64,000 nt of DNA from Pseudeuparius sepicola (Eukaryota; Arthropoda; Insecta; Coleoptera; Anthribidae), in NCBI GenBank assembly GCA_963920635.1, contig OY987303.1, positions 16,904,175 through 16,968,174 of the forward strand, read 5' to 3'. Shown here piece after piece: positions 57,994 to 64,000 of the stretch. Made by a program: the position numbers and the translations under genes. The first letter of the stretch is position 1. Each line of letters starts with the position of its first letter. A model generated the notes under the pieces. The model saw only the letters and a list, made by a program, of their open reading frames with translations, was not told where the DNA came from and searched no databases.

Positions 57994-59246
57994 GTGCTTG
58001 TGCTTTGTGCTGATAGTGGGTCATCTAGTGTCATGTTCAGAAGAAAGCATTTATCTCTTGATGCTAAAGAAATAATTAAAAATGTGTATCAATCGTTGCT
58101 GGCAAGAGGCCTTAATTCCAGAAATGCTTTAGCGGAGACGTCTGCCTTAACAAATACTCCTCTGACTTCGGTAAGGGACATAGTATTAAAACCTATTATT
58201 CCCAAAAAAAAGCGCAGTGACTCCGGCACAATAAGAAGTATTGACGAGTATGATGTGGATTTATTAAGAAGAAAGATTTACCAAATGTATGAAGAATAAT
58301 CTGTACCCACCTTGGTTGCCCTAAAGGAGAAGCTGATCAACGACGAAACAAATATTTCTTGTGGTACTACGACCCTTAGAAAAATGCTGCTCAAAATGGG
58401 ATTTAAATATCGCACAATTAATAAAAGACAAACTTTAATGGAATCTTAACGTTTACGAGAATGGCGTCATCAATATCTAACAGCTATTACACAATATAGA
58501 GCAGAGAATCTCCCAATTATCTACATTGACGAAACATGGTTTGATACCCATGACACTGCAAAAAAAGGATGGGTTGATTTTTCACAAAACTGTCAAACCA
58601 GGGCCCCTTCAAATAAAGGCAAAAGAATTACGATATTTCATACAGGTTCAGAAAATGGGTTTGTTCCGAACTGTCTTTTGCTTTTGAAGATGGTTTGAAC
58701 ATCGTCTTTTGAAAAATATACCAAAAAATAGAGTTATTGTAATGGATAATGCGCGTTATCATAGCAGGCAACTAAAAACAATCCCCAATTGTAACAGTAA
58801 TAAAGCGGAGATTAAACATTTCATGATAGAAAATGATATTTATTTTGAAGAAACATACCAAAAACAGGATCTTTTGGAAGTCTTAAAAGCTTTCAAGATT
58901 GATAGGGAGTACGTCTGTGACAAACTTGCAGCTGAAAATGGACATGTATAGTGTTGCGTCTTCCCCCTTACTACTGTATTTTTAACCCCATGGAGTTAAT
59001 ATGGCACCAATTAAAATCAAACAGTAGAAGAAATAATATTTCTCCCACATTAAATATATCTGTAGTAGAATTAATAAAAAAAAAGTAGTAAGTAACATCT
59101 CTGCGGACATTTGGAAAAACTGTATACAACATGTAATTAAGGTGGAAAATTCTTATATTTGTATGCGTACAAATGGTCAACCACTGATAATAAGTTTAGG
59201 TTTAGATGAGGATAATAGTGATAGTGACACAGAACTAATGGAGTAA
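57994..59246 (+). pseudogene. IS630/Tc1/mariner transposase pseudogene, DD82E (Sailor)-like
   Basis: Likely start ATG at 58033 (MFRRKHLSLDAKEIIKNVYQ), an N-terminal DNA-binding region. Stops interrupt it at 58297, 58447 and 58696. Between them it reads IIYIDETWFDTHDTAKKGW (first catalytic Asp, codon 58528), then TGSENGFVPNCLLL. About 40-50 codons seem deleted near 58690. It resumes with LLKNIPKNRVIVMDNARYHS (second Asp, codon 58745). The last part shifts frame near 58950, giving LRLPPYYCIFNPMELIWHQL with the Glu at 58993. D-to-E distance is 248 nt, one short of 83 codons, so an undamaged gene would have 82 residues between them. That spacing defines the DD82E/Sailor lineage. The frame ends at TAA 59244-59246. 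No terminal inverted repeats found. Confidence 0.85.
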
Positions 59247-62200
59247 GGAACAATTGGGTTTCCAAATTTAATTATGTCTTCATTCCGACAAGTCAGTTTG
59301 TAAAACTCTTGTTGGGTAAGTGTCCATTCCTGCGGTTAGACAGTTTTAGTGCCGTTTGTTCTCATTTCTACGCCCCTGGTTTGATACTGCCTTGATAGTC
59401 AGCCACGGCGGGCCAGGTGGTATGGTATTTTAAGATGCAGGTCTGTTCCTACGCAAGATATGAATTAATTAAATGGCCTTTTAAGTGTCCCAAATGCCCT
59501 AATATAAAAATGTCTTACCATTCCTTCAGGGCGTTAGATCAAATCAGATAGGTCTGTTCGCCTGGGACCCAGCGAGACAAAAATCCCTCTACGCATAATG
59601 TTATTAGATATGGACCCTCACGTTTTATTATATCAATAAATTTCTTTGGAAATAAAATGGAAATGAATAAGTGCCCCATACGGGTAGAGATATAGTTTTA
59701 CCGTCTAGTTTTGTTTGGCTGACCCAGATCCTCTCGAGGGTTTGTTGTTTTGAAATGAGACTGGACGGACTGCAAAGCAAATCAATTTGAAAGTTGTTTA
59801 TGTGTTACATAAATGGCTGAAATCCTATACCGGCCAATAAAATAAATAATCGCATGGGTCGCCATTAACCAGTCAAATGTTTCTTGTCTTGCGTTCGCTG
59901 GCGTAAATAAATCGGTATCAAAATAAATTACACCAATACTGCGCCTATCCGATTTTATTAAATAAGTCCGCTGCAACCTGTATTTATACTTACATAAAGT
60001 CAAGAAGCGATGACCTCGTAAACGATTGTTTATGACTTTCGATCTTAAAAGTACAGGATTATTGTTTATAAAGTGCCGGGGAAGAGTAAATATTTAAAAT
60101 ACCGACAAAAATCTTGTCAACTCTTCTTTGATAATACCAATAATGTGTTGATACTTAGAGTGGGGAAAAGCGCGACATGTCTCCATTAAGGAACCTAAAA
60201 TTATGTTTCCCAAATCCAGTGCAATTGTGATCTCATAAGTAATGACATGGAATGCCTCATCTTCAAATTTTACCTGGCTGTGCCTTCACTAGTTGTTGTT
60301 AAAAGGGGGAGAAGGGGAGACTAAAAAATATATAACATTAATATCTAAGTACCTGCATTTTTATTACCCACCCCTTTCTACTTTTGTAGGTATATCCAGC
60401 ATATAGGTTTGGCAAATATAGGAACTCATAATCAAACTTGCGAACCTCGGTTTGGCAATCCAACCGATTGGGCGACTGCGTGTTTCCAATCCACTAATTC
60501 GAAAGATTTATCCCCATTGTTGGCATTTTGTTCTGCTGAAACTAGAAAAATGTATTTTCGGTCTGGGATTAAACTGCACAATCAGGGATATTGGCCCAGT
60601 AAAAATCAATGGGCCCATAAGTTCCTCGTAACCGGGTTCCCAGAGCTCGTAAAGACTAACAAGAAAATAGTTACCTAATAACCAGCAGTAGCCCAAGAGA
60701 AAGAAAAGGCTTTTACTGTGGCAATCGCACAGAACTCGCGTCCATTTTATCGGACCAGACAAGATTACGGGGCCAAAAACAGGAAGCCATAAAATTTATG
60801 TCTGCGTGAAGGTACTAACTTAAGCCTTTATTTTACTTGTAAAACCTCTGGCTTGGCTGGGGAATTCAGCCATTTAGGAATACGGCAAGGATATTCTTTC
60901 GATTGTTACATCAGTTTTGACAATTTTATATGCAAAGGACGCTATAAAATATAAGAATTATCGCCGCACAATCCAAACATTTGATTGTCGTAATTATCAA
61001 TATTTTATGTCTCTTTTACGACAGATACGGAACTTTTTGTGTTAAATGGACATGCCTAAGGTTTTTTCGAAGGCGCTGATCAGGAATCTAATAAACGTGA
61101 TGATGGTATACCGTTTGTGCATGCCCGAGTACGAATCCGTATGTACCTCACAGTTCTACCCAAAATAAATGTGAAAAATCGAGATAAGGTGCTTATTTTT
61201 CAACAGACTTAATCCTTAATATCTCTATCGTGTTTTACCTTTCTCTATTAATATAAAATATCCATTTCTAAAGAGCCCTTCAGAAGGACAATGGGTTTCT
61301 TCTCTTCAAGTTTTTGAAAATTTTAAGTCTACTTTAAGAATCTGCAATTATTTTGATGCAGCGATGTTTAAATGTAAAACATTTCCGACAAAACATTAGA
61401 ACAAAATTAAATCGTTATGAATATTCTTAGGCCGATTTTCTCAGAAACGATTTGTTTTTTCGTTTTTACGTACACTACGAGAAAAAATGAAAAAGAAAAA
61501 CATTCTTATCTTCACAGGAATGTAGATCGTTTATATAACTACATAATTACTAAACACTCTCTATATATAATATCCTTTAGGCAAATTTTTAATTTTACGT
61601 AAGAGAAAATCCAAATAATGGATTTTCACACATTTATTTAACATTTGTTTACCTATTTCGCTTCTGTTTGACTTGGTTTGAAGCATAACACGGTTTTCTA
61701 TTATTTTACCTGATTTACTTTATTGTTAGCTTCTAACAAGTTCGGTACACAATTTAAAGATTATAACGATACTATTTGCCTTTTCTATAACAATACGTTT
61801 TGGGAAGTCACGATTCGGATTACATATTTTATCTACCCATATCTATCTAATATAACTGAAGCCTTCTTAAATCTTCTCCACAATACAAATCTCCAAATAA
61901 ATGCAACAACGCTCGTGTTTCTGTTGTCGATTTTGACGTGAACATGAAAAACTGACACCTAAACTATAACAACCAATGACGTCAGAACCTATATAGTCAG
62001 GTTTGTTTTGACGACCCGAACTAATCACAACCTAAGCGCGCCATTTTTCTTTTTTTTTTTTTTTCATTGTCGGATTGTGTAGTGGCCGCTGAAAACTGAC
62101 TCCGCAGTGACCAAGTCGAAAAGATTCTTAAATAGGGTCGTGGGGCGAGCAAAATCGCGATGCAAAGCGAGAGGAAGATCCGCCTAAGAGGTTTAAGTAA

Positions 62201-62564
62201 CACTTTTTCTTATTTCCAAAGAGGAAATTTCGAGAGATATTAAGCTTTGTCCAGCGAGAGGATCGTTTTTATGTGCCCTTCCCTACCTGAAAATTATTCC
62301 GAAAATGTCTCGAGATTGTCAGAAATTGCCCCTTTTTGTCGAGCCGTAGCGAACTTATTTCGGGTCGGGGCTCTGGGGTAGTCGTCGTTAGATCTTCTCC
62401 CGAGTCTTCAGGTGAGGTTGCGATGCTTCCGGAGCCCCCAAAAAAATCGTTAAATAAGAAAAAAACACGCGATATCCCAGAGTGGTCCCGGAGGCATATC
62501 ACCGGGAAAGGTCAATGTGTACAGATGATTGATGCTTGACTTTCTATCTTTGTTTTAGAGTAGT
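59247..62564. other. low-copy DNA; GC-balanced islands 59750-60020, 60400-60780, 62080-62520
   Basis: No gene or repeat partner recognised. 59750-60020 has CATAAA/TTTATG and ATTA words in unique DNA and could be an enhancer. 62080-62520 is CpG-bearing, with two opposed unrecognised frames. A CACAGAATAAATAG fragment like that at 32606 lies further on at 62825. Confidence 0.3.
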
Positions 62565-62789
62565 ATGGATATATTTAATCTTGGCGACAAAATAAAGGGC
62601 ATATCAACAATGGGTGGAGCCCCATCGTCTATAAATTCTGACGTCATTGATAACGTTTTATTTAGTTTCAATACCTTATTGCTTGTTACTTATTATACTT
62701 GTTTGAATGCGTTATGTTATTATCTATATGTACTTAAAGTCTTTATTGTGCATGCGTTAACACCCTTGATTTCAGCAACATTCAAATGA
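62565..62789 (+). other. unrecognised 74-codon frame with hydrophobic segment
   Basis: Starts six bases after an acceptor-like site (CTATCTTTGTTTTAG). The product begins MDIFNLGDKIKGISTMGG and has a long hydrophobic stretch (LFSFNTLLLVTYYTC onwards). I do not recognise a family. In AT-rich DNA such a frame may be chance. Confidence 0.15.
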
Positions 62790-63035
62790 TTAGTAGGATA
62801 GGATTCCTAAAAAAATCCACGATCACAGAATAAATAGTAACAGAAATCTGTAATATTTAATACCTACTTAGTTGTTGGTTTTAAATTGTTATATATGTCC
62901 GAATTCCATTATGAATCGGTAGGTGTACGTCAAGAACGCCCAGAAATTGTAAAAAATATCTAAAAGATTCATCGATTATCTTAGCCTCGTCCATATATGT
63001 ATAGCCCAACCAGAATTTTGTACCTATAGACGTCC

Positions 63036-63254
63036 AGTTCTGTCAGCGAAAACATTGTGGCGGCACAATTTGAGCAAACTCGAACTATGGCTGATTCACC
63101 ACATTATATGAGTCCTCAGATAATTCGTTCAAGGGAGAATATGGACCTGGTACTTGAGGCCAAGAACCTGAACAAGAGGCTACAGAATGATGATGTGCAA
63201 GATTTTCTTGATCAGGAAATCCAAAGCTTGGGCTGGATTATACACTTGGGCTGA
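63036..63254 (+). other. unrecognised coding-like frame
   Basis: A 70-codon open frame with balanced composition, unlike its AT-rich surroundings: MADSPHYMSPQIIRSRENMD, then LVLEAKNLNKRLQ and a predicted helical, charged end. No homology recognised; it could be an exon or a transposon fragment. No clear splice sites. Confidence 0.25.
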
Positions 63255-63628
63255 GAACTGTACCACAGCCCGCACAGCTCCTGAGACAATGGTCATTTTG
63301 AGGATAACCTTTCCTGGCCGCATATTCTATCCCAAACACCCGCTATTTATATTAATAGACCTTAAACTTTGGAAGCATTAAAAGCCAACACGGGAATAAA
63401 TCGCCAACATACCACCGATTATATTGAACAAAGTATAATGGTCTAGTTATAAGTATTTTGTTTGAGAATATAGCTCTGGGAAACGTAAAGCCGCTTCGAT
63501 AACCAAGTGTCAGATCTATCAGTATCAAATCCGTTTCTGTTCCTATTGCGGCGAGCGATCTCCTAGATAGCCATCAACTCTTACCACTTTAGGATTATCT
63601 CCGTTTAACTCTCGGTGTTTACATCCAA

Positions 63629-63760
63629 CCAATCAGTCAGCCATCAAGGAGGAAGTCACGTTCCCGCCATGTCCGTGATTTGTTTTAACCGTCGGCTTGT
63701 GAGAATATAAGCGCCCGAGTGGAGGCGTCGAAGTAACGGTACGAACTTTCCGCGAGCTCA
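63629..63760 (+). promoter_or_regulatory. candidate core promoter reading off the right edge
   Basis: CCAATC at 63629-63634, TATAAGC at 63706-63712 and GC-rich DNA following, with a start expected near 63735. A nuclear-receptor half-site ACAAGGTCA (about 63798-63806) lies downstream. The open frame at 63770-64000 is not recognisable. It could belong to a host gene or to an LTR retrotransposon beyond the window. Confidence 0.35.
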
Positions 63761-64000
63761 TCAACAAGTGTGGGCCTTTTCGACCGGGGCCAAGGGACAA
63801 GGTCAAATATTTGGGCATTAAGTGCCCCTCAGCATGTAGTGGTTAGTCAAAATATTTACGGGAAGGAAAAAGAAACTATCCACACAAGCGCGAAGTGTAT
63901 CACGTTTTCGGTAAAACAACGAACGGGAAGAAGAAAGTTAATAATATATTCCAATAATTTAAAAGTTTTGCGAACCTGCACAGAAGATGATTTAAAATAA

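Noticed and set aside
62565..62789. Innexin-like N-terminus
   Set aside because: MDIF start and a hydrophobic segment recall innexins superficially, but conserved innexin residues are not visible and the stretch is AT-rich; not claimed.
63400..64000. LTR retrotransposon LTR
   Set aside because: Promoter-like motifs are present, but no second LTR, primer-binding site or gag-pol coding is visible within the window.

Overview
This window looks like repeat-rich, intergenic or intronic DNA from an insect nuclear genome. The evidence is AT-rich sequence, no bacterial gene layout, no complete host gene that I can recognise, and many eukaryotic transposons of kinds common in arthropods: Penelope-like elements with a GIY-YIG endonuclease, two IS630/Tc1/mariner transposase pseudogenes, hAT-like elements, and many palindromic MITEs. 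I cannot name the order or species. Almost all open reading frames are chance, transposon remnants, or read-through of simple repeats.

Layout. 1-10.3 kb: Penelope-like copies A (1-797) and B (2270-3022), the first of three copies of a ~0.6 kb repeat with a 5S rRNA-like core, a TIR element with a GC-rich cargo (4103-5236), a tRNA-SINE fragment, a ~500 bp perfect tetranucleotide array (7503-8000), and a reverse Penelope fragment. 10.3-19 kb: mostly low-copy DNA with GC-balanced islands, palindromic MITEs, and two exact tandem duplications (units of 159 and 117 bp). 19-27 kb: the second 5S-like repeat, MITE ends, a microRNA-sized hairpin, and large inverted repeats.

27-33 kb is the richest part. 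A CAC-ended TA-flanked element (27037-28192) sits beside a 4.3 kb mariner-type transposon (28327-32602) with ~520 bp terminal inverted repeats. A second CAC-ended element (29341-31259) interrupts its transposase gene, and that element is itself interrupted by a TA-flanked MITE (30730-30971): three levels of nesting, each with a readable target duplication. 33-46 kb: low-copy islands, a third CAC-ended element with a broken two-exon gene (39337-41533), a promoter-like CCAAT region, the third 5S-like repeat, and a hAT element with an intact 8 bp target duplication (43782-45484). 46-57 kb: SINEs, foldback elements and MITEs, and a hAT-like element full of CAAGAAATTTCTTG motifs nested in another TIR element. 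57-64 kb: a Penelope fragment, a transposase pseudogene whose D-to-E spacing fits the DD82E (Sailor) lineage, and a promoter-like segment at the right edge.

No genes in the window work together as a pathway. The coherent biology is transposon ecology: one autonomous-type mariner whose tip (TA + CAGGGTG) is shared by many non-coding families, and two hAT-like elements each carrying its own dense subterminal motif array.
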